Both the position numbers and the translations under genes were made by a program. Shown in pieces: positions 21,390 to 33,275 of a stretch of 35,487 bases of DNA; the stretch's first letter is position 1; each line of letters starts with the position of its first letter. The stretch comes from Ectocarpus siliculosus (Eukaryota; Sar; Phaeophyceae; Ectocarpales; Ectocarpaceae). A model generated the notes under the pieces. It worked only from the letters and a program-made list of their open reading frames with translations, was not told where the DNA came from and searched no databases. Location: contig FN649743.1 of assembly GCA_000310025.1 (NCBI GenBank), forward strand, positions 1,692,835 to 1,728,321, written 5' to 3'.

Positions 21390-23532
21390 CTGCGTTGTAT
21401 GAAGGACTTGGAGGTACTTGTACCGACAAGAGCTTTCGAAAACGGTAAGGCACCCGGATTCTAACCCATAGCTACCACCGCCAAGAGTTACTTTTTTATT
21501 GCGTTTTTGTCCATGGAACGCAGGTAAGTCTCCGAGGCACATACATTTCGCTGTGCACCGCGAACCGGTTCCGCCTAGGATGATTGGTTTTGTTGTTGCA
21601 AATCTGTGCACAACCAAGGCAATCAAGCCAACAAAACGTTCTGTTTGCACCACCCTTTCGAGCTCCTGCGGCTTCCGGACGGTGCAACATCGAGAACCGT
21701 TTGCGTTGCCTGCGCGAGACTTTAGAATGCAAACAAAATAGGCTCAGAACAATATTATGGATTTAGTGCTTCATCCCCGTTCTTTCCGTTGCTCCAAGAT
21801 ACAGCTACAGAGTACCTACCGTGACTTTTCCCTCTTGACTGAAGAGCTTCGATCCGGGGTCGCACAGAATAATTCCTCTACCACGGTGGCACATGTCAGC
21901 AATTCCTCGACGAGCTCAGTCGTCATTGCCTCAATGTATGAATGCACGACACGTTTTTGAAATATTCAGCCTCTACCTGTACGCCATGAAGTTGGGCGCA
22001 GATCGCGGGGGATTAGCGGGATATGCCAAACTTGAGGTCGCAGTTCCAGTGCCATCCCCGTCATAACCTCTTCCTCTGTACCACCGTTGCATGATTCCGC
22101 TAGAGAATCCTTCAGGAACATTTCACGGGCTGGAGGACGGGGAGGTTTATTGGGTGTACGTTTCAAGGGATGACGAGGAGGAGAAGCAAGACAGAGAGAG
22201 GATGAAACAGGCAAGAGCCCGCTTCAGCGTTCTCTGGTGCAGCCCTACTACAGTACACTGCAGTGACGGAGTAGAAATATGGCAATACAAACGGTCGAGG
22301 ACCTTTCATGAGCTGGATAGACAACACCAGGTAACCTACACACAGATAGGCGGCCGGGAGAAAGGGCCTGCGCGACAAGCTGCAGTGAAATTCAAGAATG
22401 ATTCCATGTTGAAGTGCCTGGGTAGAGTGAACGGCTCCAAGGTTGAGACAAGGATATATCAATGTGCCTATGAAAACGAACCCCATCATCGAAGCCGGGC
22501 AAACGACGGCGTCCACTCGAAAAATTCCTAACCATGTCGTAAGACGCTGGGCAGTGGAATCAAGACGCGACGACAATGAAGTAAAATCTATATCGACCTT
22601 CCTGCCATTCCTCAAGTTCGGCCATCTGTGCATCGAAACCTACTCAAACATCGCCGATAATAATTGATAATAGCCATACTTTTTTTTCCCAAAGTATATT
22701 TGGAACTCAAGGTCATGCAGTCGCTGCGCAAAGCCCAAGGCCCCACCTGACAAGGTAGCATTCCGCAGCGCTTGTAAAGAAATCGGGGTTCGTTTTTCAT
22801 AATGAGGCACACACGTAAATATTTTCTTCATCATTGTAGCGAATTTCGGATAAGAAATAAATCAGGATGCTGGGAAGTTTCAGATTTCGGAATAACGAAT
22901 CTTGGGGAAAATGTTTTGTTTTCGTCAGCGCACGGAATTTAACGTGGGCCGGTGCGGCACAAAAAAAAAACGGTTCTATAAGAACAGCTTGGGGCGTCGA
23001 AGCAACACACACCTCCCCAGGCGCGGTGCTGTGCATTCTGCACCACCAAAAAGACAGGTTGTTGATGAGGAGATTGACATATCATATGCTCTGTCTTGTG
23101 AATATAGTGCTGACCACAGTTTACACGAGCACATGGCTCTGCATGCACTGTGCAAGATAGGAGGAGCCAAGATTGCTTGAAAGGAAAGGGCAGGCGAGGC
23201 AAGGCCGAGGATAGCACTATGGTTCCTCGAGGACATATCTTTCTGTTCTCAACCGATTGAAAAGTCACTGGTTCACTCGAATAAACGCCGCGGCATTTGA
23301 GTGAAACGATTCCGACGAGAGACCGAACACCACAACAACCAACCAGGTGGTGCAAGGCATGAAGCAAGACTTACCAGAAGACGGTGAATTCGTCAACCGG
23401 AAAGACGACGGGCGGAACGGTCTCGAGAGTTGCAGTTGCGTGTATGGTAACCCTTGCGTTGACGAATATGGCTGCAAGGACTGGCATTCACGCTATGCAG
23501 TGGCAAAGGCGAATGGATGGAAGGGCTTCTAG
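21390..23532 (+). CDS. Probable C-terminal exons of the PDZ/PH gene, joins uncertain
   Basis: Exon-like pieces continue in the same direction. They are: 21390-21444 (phase matches exon 4; starts ALYEGLGG); a piece near 21472-21523 ending in a consensus CAG/GTAAGT donor; about 21799-21935 (TYRDFSLLTEELRSGVAQ); 21970 to about 22060 (LYLYAMKLGADRGGLAGYAK); 22106-22330 (NPSGTFHGLEDGEVYWVYV, charged, Trp-rich); and 23347-23532. The last two join in phase 0. The terminal piece ends in CVYGNPCVDEYGCKDW and then AVAKANGWKGF before TAG; I do not recognise this module, although it reads as conserved protein. Two of the inferred introns would be only 27 and 34 bases, which is implausible, so some borders must be wrong or there are extra exons. 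It may instead be a separate gene. A function for this half cannot be assigned. Confidence 0.45.
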
Positions 23533-24759
23533 CACCAGCGTTGTGGGCCACCTTGTTCCTCCATGTAGGCAATGTGGAGGACAACGTGGTAGATTTCATC
23601 GACAGCAAGTCGCTCTGTGCAACGCCGCTTGGCGCTTTTACCAAGTTGACGAATTCGAAAGCGGTGAACATGAAGAGCTTGGTGAGTTCAAGATGACCAA
23701 TACCCTGCTGCTGACGTTGAGCATATTTTCTGGGAGATATTCGCGACGGAAGAAGTGTTGTTGGCTCGTTTGGAGTGTCTCTAAGAAAGGAAATGTTGTA
23801 AGATGTATCTGCTCTCCAATACGCTGAACCTTCGCAAGTGGTTACTGTAGTTCACTTCATACATGGCAGCGATTCAAAACAAATACGAAAGCGAATGAAA
23901 CCGATGTATTGGATTGCAGCTAGTGGCGTTTAGAACGAGAGGGGGTGGAGACGAACATCGCGTTATGCCCAGAGCAAAACCGATTGCCCTTGGCAAGCAA
24001 CAATCGGACCTATCGGGTCGGCCCCAGCGCATTTATTTGTCGTGCGTGGCATGGACGAAGTGGCAGAACAATATATATAGATACGGTACGTTTCATACCA
24101 CAAAGACCACACCCTGCCGAGCCATACTTCGATGAGGGGTGCTCGATGAGGCGGCTGTTTGTCGCACGCCACTTGGCGAAGCTGCGCATACCCAAGTGTG
24201 AGAATTCGTCCCATCTATCTGGAGCCAGCCTACACACCTTTTGGAATCTTTGACACACCAGTCAGAGTCAAGCAAGGATGGTGACACAGCAGCGTTGCAG
24301 ATTTGGATTTTTTGTTTGGCCTCATCTTTCCTCTGCAGCGTTTTCCTCATTATATTTTCTTCATCGATTGTGAAGTCATACGTATTCTGGAGTGAACCAT
24401 TATCCACGATAATGAGAGACTCATCTCACTCCACAGAGAGAGAGATCCGCACCCAACTTGCTGCTACAATGCACACGAGCGTGACTGCTAGATCACTGGG
24501 GGCGATCGGTCTAACTGGGCTAATCGTATTCAGGAAGAGTTCAACAATCGACGCTTGCCCGCCAAAAGGCGCTGAGCCCTTCACTACAGCATAATTGTTG
24601 GGTCGTCTGTCCAACATAGCCCTACGACGTATACACCTCAAAGCCCATGGACGCAATAAATGAGCCCTGCCGTGCGTGCAATAACACGACACACGTCGAT
24701 CGGGACTCCAATCATGGTCCCAGTTGTTGGCTGTCTTCATTTCTATATATATCGCCCTC
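23533..24759. other. Intergenic, no gene seen
   Basis: This follows the TAG of the last PDZ/PH gene exon and probably holds its 3' UTR at the left. The reading frames in both strands are short and without motif. The right end grades into the minisatellite. Confidence 0.5.
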
Positions 24760-27160
24760 AGTTTCACTCGTTTCCCTTGAGTTCATTCACTTCCTCTCAT
24801 ACCGCGTTTTGCTTCAATTGTTGCAATGTTGTGCCCGTGATTTTAACACCTCTCACACCGCCCTTGGTTTCAATTGCTCTTAGACCACCCTTGGTTTCAG
24901 TTGGTTGCCCTTGGTTCCACTTGCTTCCATACCGCCCTTGGTTTCGATTCGTTTCCCTTGGTTTCTATTGCTCTCATACCGCCCATGGGTTGCAACTTGT
25001 TGCCCTTGGTTTCAATTCCTCCCATGCGGTCCATATAGGGCTAGTATCTCGCCTTTGCATTCACTCGCTCCTATAGAGTGCATGGTGTCCATTTGGTGCC
25101 GCTCGTTTCACTTGTTTTCATATTGCTCATAATGTCAATAGCTCTGATGTCGCCCTTGGTTTAATCTGCTGCGACACGGGTCGCGGCGTCCTTGGTTTCA
25201 ACTTGGTACCACATTTTGCACTTGTTCTTGTACCGGCCTTGGTTTCAATAGTTTGGGCACGGTTGCCCTTAGGTTCACTTGCTCTAATATCGTCCTCGGG
25301 AAGGTGAAATCCTGCTCGCAACATCACAAACAAGGCACGCACCGCAGGAAAGACGGGCTGGCATCTTGGGTGGCCTGCCCCCTGTATGATGGACCCCGCT
25401 GGCTGGTACGTCCACGGTGTTCAATTGTTGCGAAACGGCTCGAGGCGTTCTTCGTTTCACATTGGCACCCTTGATTTCAATTGCTCTCATTCCGACCTTG
25501 GATTGGACTGGGTGCCCCTGATTTCACTTCCTCTCATGCCGACCTTGGTGTCAATTTGGTGTCTTGGGTGTCACGTGTTCTCATACTTCCCTCGGCCTCA
25601 TTTGCGACGAGACGGGCCATGGCGTCCTTGGATTAAGTTTGGCTCCCCCTTCGCTTCGCTTTCTTTTCTACGACCCTTAGTTTCACTTGCTGCAAAATAC
25701 CGTCCTTGGTATGGGTTTGTTGCCTTGGTGTCGCTGGCTCTCATACTGCCGTTGTGGTTTGAATTGCTGCGACACGGTTGCCCTTGGTTGAATGTGCTCT
25801 CGTCCCACCCTTGGTTTCAATCGCTCTCATTCCATTCTTGGTTTCAACTTGTTGCCCTTGGTTGCTTGCTCTCATGCCGCTCTTGATTTTATTTGTTGCG
25901 ACACGAGTCGCGGCGTTCTTCGTTTCGCATTGGCGAACTTTGTTTCACTTGCTCTCACACAATTATTGGATTCAAATCGTTGCCCTTGGGTTGCTCTGAC
26001 ACACCGTGCTTAGTTTCAATTTGGTGCCCTTGGTTTCACTTCCTCATTGTTGCCCTTGGATTTAATTGCTCTCACAACGCCCTTAGGGCCAATTTTGAGC
26101 CCTTGGTTTCACGTGCTCTCATTCCGCCCTTGGTTTCAATTGTTGAGACACAGGTCGCGGCGTTATTGGTTTCAACTCGGCACCCTTGACTTCATTTGCC
26201 CTCATTTCGACCTTGATTTCAACAACTCTCATACGCTCTTCCGTTTCAATCTGTTGCCCTGGTTTCACGTGCTCTCATACCGCCCTTCGTTTCAACTACT
26301 GCGACAGGGGTCGCGATGTCATTGGTTTCAATTTGGCGCCCTTGGTTTCACTTGCCTCTACCTTCCTTGGGTTCGGATTGTTGCCGTTGGCTTCACGTGC
26401 TCTCATTCCGCGCTTGGCTTCAACTTGGTGCCCTTGGTTTCACTTGCTCTCATGCCACCGTTGGTTTCAAGTTGTTTTCCTTGGATGGAAATTGTTGCCT
26501 TTGGTTTCAATTTGTCGCGCTGTGTTCAATGTGTTGCCTCTTTGATTCAAGTAGTGTGACACAGGTCACAGCCTCCTCTTCGGATGTTCTGCCCTTGACT
26601 ACATACAACTGCTCGCATATCGCCCTTCGTTTCAAGCTGTTGCCCTGGTTTCACTTGATCTCAACCGCCCTTAGTTTCAACTTGTTGGCCTTGGTCTCAG
26701 ATGATCTTGCACCGCCCTTGGCTGCAGTTGTGGTGACACGTGGTTGCAGTTATGGTGACACGGCTCGCGGCGCCCTCGGTTTGACTTTGGCGGCCTTGAT
26801 TGCTCGTTCTCTTCTACCACCCTTGGCTTCCATTTTTTCTCCTTGGTTTCAGTTTCTCTCATAGCGCCCTCGGTTTCAATTGTCGGGACACGGGTTACGG
26901 CCTCCTTGAATTCGATTTTTCCTGTTGTTTTTTAATTTCTCTCATACGCAGCCCGTGGTTTTCAATTTGGTGCGCTACTACGTAGTAAATTTGCTTTCAT
27001 ACCATCCTCGCTTTCGATTCGTTTCCCTTGGTATCAAATGCCCTCATACCGTCCTTGGATTCGTTGCCCTTGGTTTCACTTCATCTCATATTGCCCTTGG
27101 ATGCAATTGTTCGGACACGCGCTGCGGCGTCCTTGAGTTTCTTAGCCGAACCTCGTCTTA
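24760..27160. repeat. 2.4 kb degenerate minisatellite
   Basis: The sequence is made of many diverged copies of CCCTTGGTTTCAATTGCTCT followed by CATACCG. Spacing is about 25-50 bases. Superimposed on this, a second motif of the type TGCGACACGGGTCGCGGCGT recurs at irregular intervals of about 130-260 bases, near 25170, 25430, 25600, 25765, 25895, 26140, 26297, 26547, 26760, 26885 and 27110. Long open frames cross the array because the unit lacks stop codons in some frames. Their translations are only repeats of LVSI and ALIPPLVS-like strings and are not genes. Confidence 0.9.
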
Positions 27161-28984
27161 TATGTATTTTCACCACGAAGATTCAGCCGTCCCTTTCCCT
27201 TGAAGACCCGTGAGGTCGTCGTCGGAATGGGTCGGTGTACCCCCGAAATAATCGTTTTCCACGACAAGGAAAAACAAGCATTCACTCCAGAGAGACATCC
27301 GAACTCAGTGGCAATCGGCTACTAGCGAGCTAGTGAGCTCATGAGAGTAGCCCGGAATGGTCAACTACTACAAAAATGAGTGAAATTTTTCATTCAAATA
27401 TGGCTCCACTCTGTCGCCACCCTCCACCCTCCAATACCCTACCCTTGCTCTACATGGCTACACGTCGGTTGGCAAAACGGAACATTTGTTTCTCCATTCA
27501 TTCATTCCCACATGTGAACAAGCACAAGAACTGGAAGCGGCACTGCTCAAACGAGGCCCGTTGAATCCCCCAACAACTAACTCAGATTATCACAGAAGCC
27601 CAGCAGACTGCGACTAACGCATGCAGAGCCCTCGGCCACAAGATGATGTGGAAGTTGTTTCCCACAACGGCCAGCACACACTTTGCGCTGTCCACGCACC
27701 ACTCTGGCCAATGCCCGCCGAAGGCCATAGATACCGTCAAAGAGTACTCAGATCCTAGTGCGACGTGTTTGCAACGGCGCGCGCTTTTCAAACGAGACTC
27801 AGACCCAAATGTTGCTCACAATGACCGACACTATGAAAATATTAGTCCTATCATATTCGTCAAGTTCCAGTTTCGTAGCGGGGTGCGTACGTACACAGAC
27901 CATACGTATGTGTGTACCGCTCATGTACATCGTAGCTATTTGTTGCTCGGTAGCTCCATGAAACTCACTCAAATAGACGAGACCTTATGAAACGGTAACC
28001 TCAGGCCGTGATTATTGTGCATACAACAACTGCCCGCACACACAGCCCGCCCAACAGACGCCAGCACGCTTCGAGATGCCGAGGTACAGTGGCTCTCTGG
28101 TCGTGAAACGTTCGGAGGACAGGCCGCGCCATGCTCATCCGGTAGATAGTTGCGTTCCGTACGTCACCATCTACAGCAGTAGTCCGTCGATGCTGGTGAG
28201 AAGTAAAGAAAGATAAATGTGCATAACGCATCCCCCGGCTCCCTCTCAGTCTGACTTCCCCGCATGCCTGCCAGAACCGATTGTGCACATCAAGACGGCC
28301 AGCCACATTATGATACTGAGACTGGCCGCTAGTTTGGGCACCGCCGGCTGTTCATTCAACCGTGAAAGATGTGCTGCAAGTTTGTGCATGGCCTGCTATC
28401 TGCCAATTCATCTCAACACTCGAAAAGAGTGAAGCACGAGGTGAAGCACGGAACCGCTCATCATTTTCCGCTTGGCCCCCTCATCGCGTTTGCTCGAGGC
28501 TCAAGAGAAAAGGGGCTGTCGTCTGGAACTTACAGGGGGGAAGGCGATACGACTACACATTGCTACACGTAACGCCAGCGCCAATGGTTGTCAAGCAACA
28601 ACAAATACAGTCTACAACTGCCGTAGCAGGGGACATGAACGAACTCTCCCACAGTAACAGCAGTCAATCATGAAGCAGTCAACGTCCCGCATGCCAACGA
28701 GCACCGCGAACGAGCTCTTCCGCGGCCCTGTGATGGTGATGTTTTTCGTTGAGTCATTCATGTCACGATAGAGGTTTGTGTACATAGCTCGTTGTGATCC
28801 AGCTTCTCGTGTTCGGCGTTCTCCAGATGAGGAACCCCAGAATTCGTCGTCGCATTCTCGCAGAAAAAAAATCTTAAGATTGTGGGCTGGGGTTTTCTGT
28901 ACATCGAAGCTACTTGACCGATTAGCTTCAGCCGTGGCAACGCCCGCCAATATAATAGTGCCCACTTGTAGCATGTAGACTCAC
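27161..28984. other. Intergenic or downstream intron of the ankyrin gene
   Basis: No gene is supported on either strand. Because the ankyrin gene reads leftward and its long exon ends in a strong donor, this stretch may hold its next exon. One candidate starts near 28850 on the minus strand after a T-rich tract, but its frame is not conserved in a way I can check. Confidence 0.4.
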
Positions 28985-30275
28985 CTGTACACGGCCCGCA
29001 AGACCACTCCACGTTTTCCAACCGTGGTTCTCAGGACCGTTGACATGCGTTTCAGCGTTGGCCCAGCTGTCGTCGGTTTCATTCTGCTTGAAGCCGCCCC
29101 AACGGCATGGCCGATGGGGGTGTCACTACTCCGCCACAGCCACGAGACCGCGTGTACTGCCTCAATTTGAGACAGCAAGCGGTGGATAGCTTTCAGACTG
29201 CGTAGCTGTTCCTCCGTGGCATTCTTCCCTCCTACTTTGTTTTGGCGGAGGCTGCGAGTTGCGAAACCAAGCGGTGTGTCTCGGGAAGTTGTCCATTCCC
29301 CGGATCTTGTGACTAGCACGGTCGATTTCGTGTCCGCTCCGTCGTCAATAAGAAACCGCGCAATCCTGGGAGACGATGACCCGCAAGCCTCAATAGTACA
29401 GACCAGAGGCGTCCTGCCGAACGGGTCGAGAGTGTTGTTCACATACCAAGTACCTCCGCCCGCTTGGTGCTGTAGCAAGAACTTCACCGACTCCTCTCGG
29501 CTGTACTCGGCGGCAACAACGAGGGCTCGGCCGGTGTCTACCACCCCACCGACCGTTAGTATGCCCATGATGTCGACGTACTGCTCTGTGGCAGCTAGGC
29601 GGAGAGATTCCACACCGGCGCTCACGCCGCCACATCCCCGGACCCCGAGCTGCTGGATCAACTCGCGCACCACCTCCGAGTGCCCGTGCTGCACCGCCAC
29701 ATCCAACGGGACAAAGGTTGCCCCCGATGGAGCCGGCACTGAAGCCAACAGGGGGCGTTGGCTTGCTTCTGGAGCAGCTCCCTGACCGCGTCCACGTAGC
29801 CACCCAGCGCCGCGGAGAAAAGCGGCGTCGCTCCGTCGGACCTGCGGCTGTTGGGGTTAGCGCCTGCCTCGAGCAGCACTCTCATCACCCCAGAGTGCCC
29901 CCCCTGCGCAGCAACGTGAAGCGGCGTGGAGCCGTCGATGTCCGCGCTCTCCTCCAGGTTGGCACGAGCCCTCACGAGCATCTTCGCGATGGCCTGCTGT
30001 CCACTTTGAGCGGAAGCCAGAAGAGCAGTGAAGCCGCCATCGCCCGCGACTGACACGTTGGCCCCCTTCTCTAAGAGGCTCTTTGCAACGAGGGAATGGC
30101 CTTTCTCTGTGGCCAACATGAGAGGGGTCCATCCCTTCGGGTTGCCTTGGTTGATATCGACAGATCCCGTAGAAAGGAGAGCGTCGACGCGATCGGCAGA
30201 CCCGTGGTAAGCAGCCTTGTGGAGCTGGTTCGTAGGCCCCCGGGGCCAAAGCTGCGAAGTAGACACCGCGAGCAT
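28985..30275 (-). pseudogene. Ankyrin-repeat protein gene with a one-base frameshift
   Basis: Ankyrin repeats form protein-binding solenoids. The minus-strand reading starts at the ATG at 30275 (an earlier in-frame ATG at 30338 is possible). It encodes five clear repeats: NQLHKAAYHGSADRV, then GWTPLMLATEKGHSLVAKSL, GFTALLASAQSGQQ, GSTPLHVAAQGGHSGVMRVL and GATPLFSAALGGYVDAVREL. At 29751-29755, a run of five C on the coding strand, the frame breaks. The second frame carries on at once with PLDVAVQHGHSEVVRELIQQ, as the family does, so one base appears missing. The downstream part includes more degenerate repeats and ends at a consensus CAG/GTGAGT donor at 28984, so another exon is expected. The arrangement matches, from memory, a large ankyrin family of Ectocarpus. 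It could be a true pseudogene or a homopolymer sequencing error. Confidence 0.8.
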
Positions 30276-31066
30276 TTCGTCTTGTGATTTGTAGAGCAGA
30301 AGGTTGGGAGACTGTTGGGTTGCACGGCGGTGGCACATGCATGAGGCTACGCGAACGGGGCCCCGGTGAAGAGTGACATGGGAGGGAGGGGTGCTATCAT
30401 ATGTGTACGGTAGATTGGGCTCCCAATATCACTGTACATGTGTAGGTTACACACACCGTGTTAGGATGATCCGAACTGGGGGTAGCTTGTCGCAAGACGT
30501 GTGTTGAATAGGGTGTCGGCAACTCGGCGAACTCGCGCCAAGGAGGAAAGATGTGCTGGGCTTGTTGTATAGACTTCTTCTTCACATGAAAAACATGGAC
30601 TCACATGAACACATGAACATATGAAGACATGACATGAACAGACATGGACTGCACGCACGCGTGCACGCACCACCATGAGGGGGCGACGCAGTATACAACA
30701 GGGGTACCTTGCACACCCTGGAAATACATTCCACGTACCACACAATCCTACAACCACTTGGCATTGCTACAAGTATATCTATCAGCCCCCCTGCTTGTGA
30801 CCATGCCATGTCTTTTTCGATCCTCAAGAACTCCAAAACACAAGAAAATAAACTCAGAAACTCAACTCAGCTCCAGAACAATAGCCTCACTGGCTAGACA
30901 TCAATACCCATCCCCGGTCATATCAGATATTCTTCTTCGAGCTTCAGTGAACTAATTGCCCCCCAGCCTAGAACACCATCCATTGAGAAAAACCATAGGC
31001 AAAAATGCAAAATGTTGCCACCCTAGTTGTTTGATCACACACAAAATAAACCCAAACATCAAAATA
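30276..31066. other. Spacer between ankyrin gene and copia fragment
   Basis: The left part is the upstream flank of the ankyrin gene. The right part is downstream of the copia pol stop codon on the minus strand. There, a GGCTGGGGGGC tract near 30957-30967 could be a polypurine tract, and a 3' LTR may follow toward 30600. I could not find matching LTR ends, so this is only a suggestion. An ACATGAAC-type short repeat lies near 30603-30640. Confidence 0.35.
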
Positions 31067-31982
31067 TTAATCCATACTCATTACGAAGTTACGATGAAAC
31101 TCGAAATTTCCCACGTTAAGTGCCTTCGTGAGGAAGTCAGCATGTTGATACGCCGATTCCACGTGAAAAATCGAAATCTCCTTCCTGCGTACCAAATCCC
31201 TGATAAAGTGGTGCCTTACGTCGATGTGCTTCGAGTTACTGTTGCTAATTGGGTTCTGTGCCAACTGAATAGCCCCCTGGTTATCCTCGAACACCGGAAT
31301 ACACGGCATACCGGCTTCTGGCAACATGAAACGCCATACTTGCCTCAGAAACAACACTTCCTTCATCACATCCGCAAGGGAGACATACTCCGCCTCTGTC
31401 GTGCTCAACGTAACGCACTTCTGCGTCCTTGAAAACCAAGAAATACATCCCCCCCCACACATCACCAACCCTCCTGACACAGACCTCCTATCGGCAGCCT
31501 TACTTGCATAGTCTGCGTCTGCGAACACCTCCATGCTCAACCCTGCTACACTACCCCTCCTGAATGTAATACCCAAGTCACTAGTCCTTACCACATACCC
31601 CAAAATACCAAGACCTGCTCTCCAATGAATCTCTTTGGAAGAAGCACAGTACCGTGCTACCGCTCTCACTGCGTTCGTGATATCTGGCCTCGTTTGCGTT
31701 GCCAGCCACATCAATGATCCTATCAGCTCACGAAAAGGCCTTGATACCACTTCTTCATCTTGGTCAAACTCTGAAAGCTTCAACCCTACAGGAAGAGGAA
31801 TTTCCTTCCCGTACTCTACCCCAAACTCCATCCCCAACTCTTCAGCGTACGTCTGCTTCGAGGTCTTCAAAGTCCCTGCATCCCAATTTTCCAAGAATAA
31901 AATCTCCTCTACCACCTGCTCCCTCAGGTTGTGATCGCTGTTCACAACCAAACATCCTGTGAAAACCCCGAAAATAAAATCC
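31067..31982 (-). mobile_element. Ty1/copia retrotransposon pol fragment (RT end plus RNase H)
   Basis: The open minus-strand frame runs from a stop at 31982 to the TGA or equivalent stop at 31067. It encodes the end of reverse transcriptase and the RNase H domain. Signatures of copia elements are IGSLMWLATQTRPDI, then FADADYASKAADRRSVSG, STTEAEYVSLADVMKE, EDNQGAIQLAQNP and KHIDVRHHFIRDL, ending in HADFLTKAL. RNase H acidic residues (the D of FADADYA, the E of STTEAEY and the D of EDNQ) are present. The integrase, protease, gag and the RT catalytic YVDD segment are missing, so the element is 5'-truncated. It is intact in frame over 300 codons, suggesting fairly recent insertion or recent loss. 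Confidence 0.92.
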
Positions 31983-33033
31983 TACTCGTTCAGGCTCGAC
32001 CTCTTACTCAAAAAGACCAAACACAAAGCCGAAGCACCACAAACCAAAGCCAAAACAATGAGAACACGAAATAAGAAAAGTCACACCATTGGTCACACGA
32101 AGTATTTTTGCCGGCCCATCAACCCCAGCGCTTTCATCCATCCCTCCTGCCTCCTGCCACTGCTTCTTCCCCGCGGTAGCCACCCTCGCCTCTGCCGCGG
32201 CCACCCTTTTCTGCTGGCATGGCCGCGGCTCGGGCTTCATCAGGTGCCACGTATCCGCCTGGGTGGGGTGGGTGCAGCTGTCTCTCCGGGGGGATTGACT
32301 CGGCAGTGCAGGGGAGATTGCGCATCCGAAAGGGAAAGGCACAGGCAAATCAGTCACCCAAAGCGTCAATTTAGCACGTGGCACTGCTGGGGAGAATACC
32401 TTGCAATACGCCCCCTGTTCTGCGCAGCAGTGATCGTTGTCTTTCACATTCTGTACGACATCATGGTTACCTAACAAATCGAACGCCAATCTACGACTGA
32501 GGTTAATTACTCCTCTTTCGTAAAAGTGACACAACGATTCTTGCGATTTGTCTGACAAGGTTAATTATTCCTCGGTCACGCAAACAACAATGTTGGATCC
32601 ATGGTAGAGCTTACACAGCTGTGTTTCTGATCAACAACCCAACACATCTTCTTACTGGTGTGCAACCACTCCGCTGCTTTCGTGCATACAGTGTTCTGGT
32701 ACGAAATGGAGATCATCTCCATGTAGTCCTGTCGGTTACACAGACCCCTGACCAAATTTCCAAGTGTATCCCCCTACAACTCCTACCGCTGGACATGCAA
32801 CAGACTCCTGTTCATAACACGCAACTCATTGTCGGTAGAGGGTGCAAAGATTCATGACGCCTTCGCATATCCCGTTATCGACGTGAACGCAAAAATAATG
32901 AGTCGGAGATCAATCTCTGTATTTTAACACAAGAGGGACAAAATATTCCCATCAACTTCAAAGCACTCAAGAAGGTATATGCAGCAGCTAGCTTGGTTAG
33001 GATTCGCTGACACTCTCATCTATTCTTTCAGTT
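31983..33033. other. Intergenic, no gene seen
   Basis: No motif-bearing frame is seen on either strand. The 32100-32330 part is Gly/Ala/Pro-rich in translation with no domain. It could be flanking DNA or the remains of another transposon. Confidence 0.45.
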
Positions 33034-33275
33034 TCTGTGGGTGACTGGCAACCTTACGTGGCGTAGTAGCCATACAACCTCGCAGTTTTGTGGGTGACTG
33101 GCAACCTTACGTGACGCAATATCCATTTAACCTCGCAGTTTTGTGTGGGTGACTGGCAACCTTGCGTGACGCAATATCAATTTAACCTCGCAGTTTTGTG
33201 TGGGTGACTGGCAACCTTACGTGACTCAATATCCATTCAACCTCGCAGTTTTGTGTGGATCACTGGCAACCTTAT
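33034..33275 (+). repeat. 53-55 base tandem repeat, about 4.5 copies
   Basis: The unit contains GGGTGACTGGCAACCTTACG, then TGACGCAATATCCATTTAAC and CTCGCAGTTTTGTG. Copies start at about 33041, 33094, 33149, 33204 and 33259, the last truncated and diverged. The first unit is the most different in its middle part (CGTGGCGTAGTAGCC). No gene reads through it. Confidence 0.92.

Noticed and set aside
21440-21480. tRNA-like B box (GGTTAGAATCC) on the minus strand
   Set aside because: The flanking bases do not form a T-arm stem and no acceptor stem or anticodon arm can be drawn.
22989-23180. Plus-strand frame ending in HEHMALHALCKIGGAKIA
   Set aside because: It would need an additional acceptor and ends in a stop before the better-supported final exon; kept as intron sequence.
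25386-26864. Open frames of 166-182 codons in the minisatellite
   Set aside because: Their translations are only repeat units and change frame along the array.
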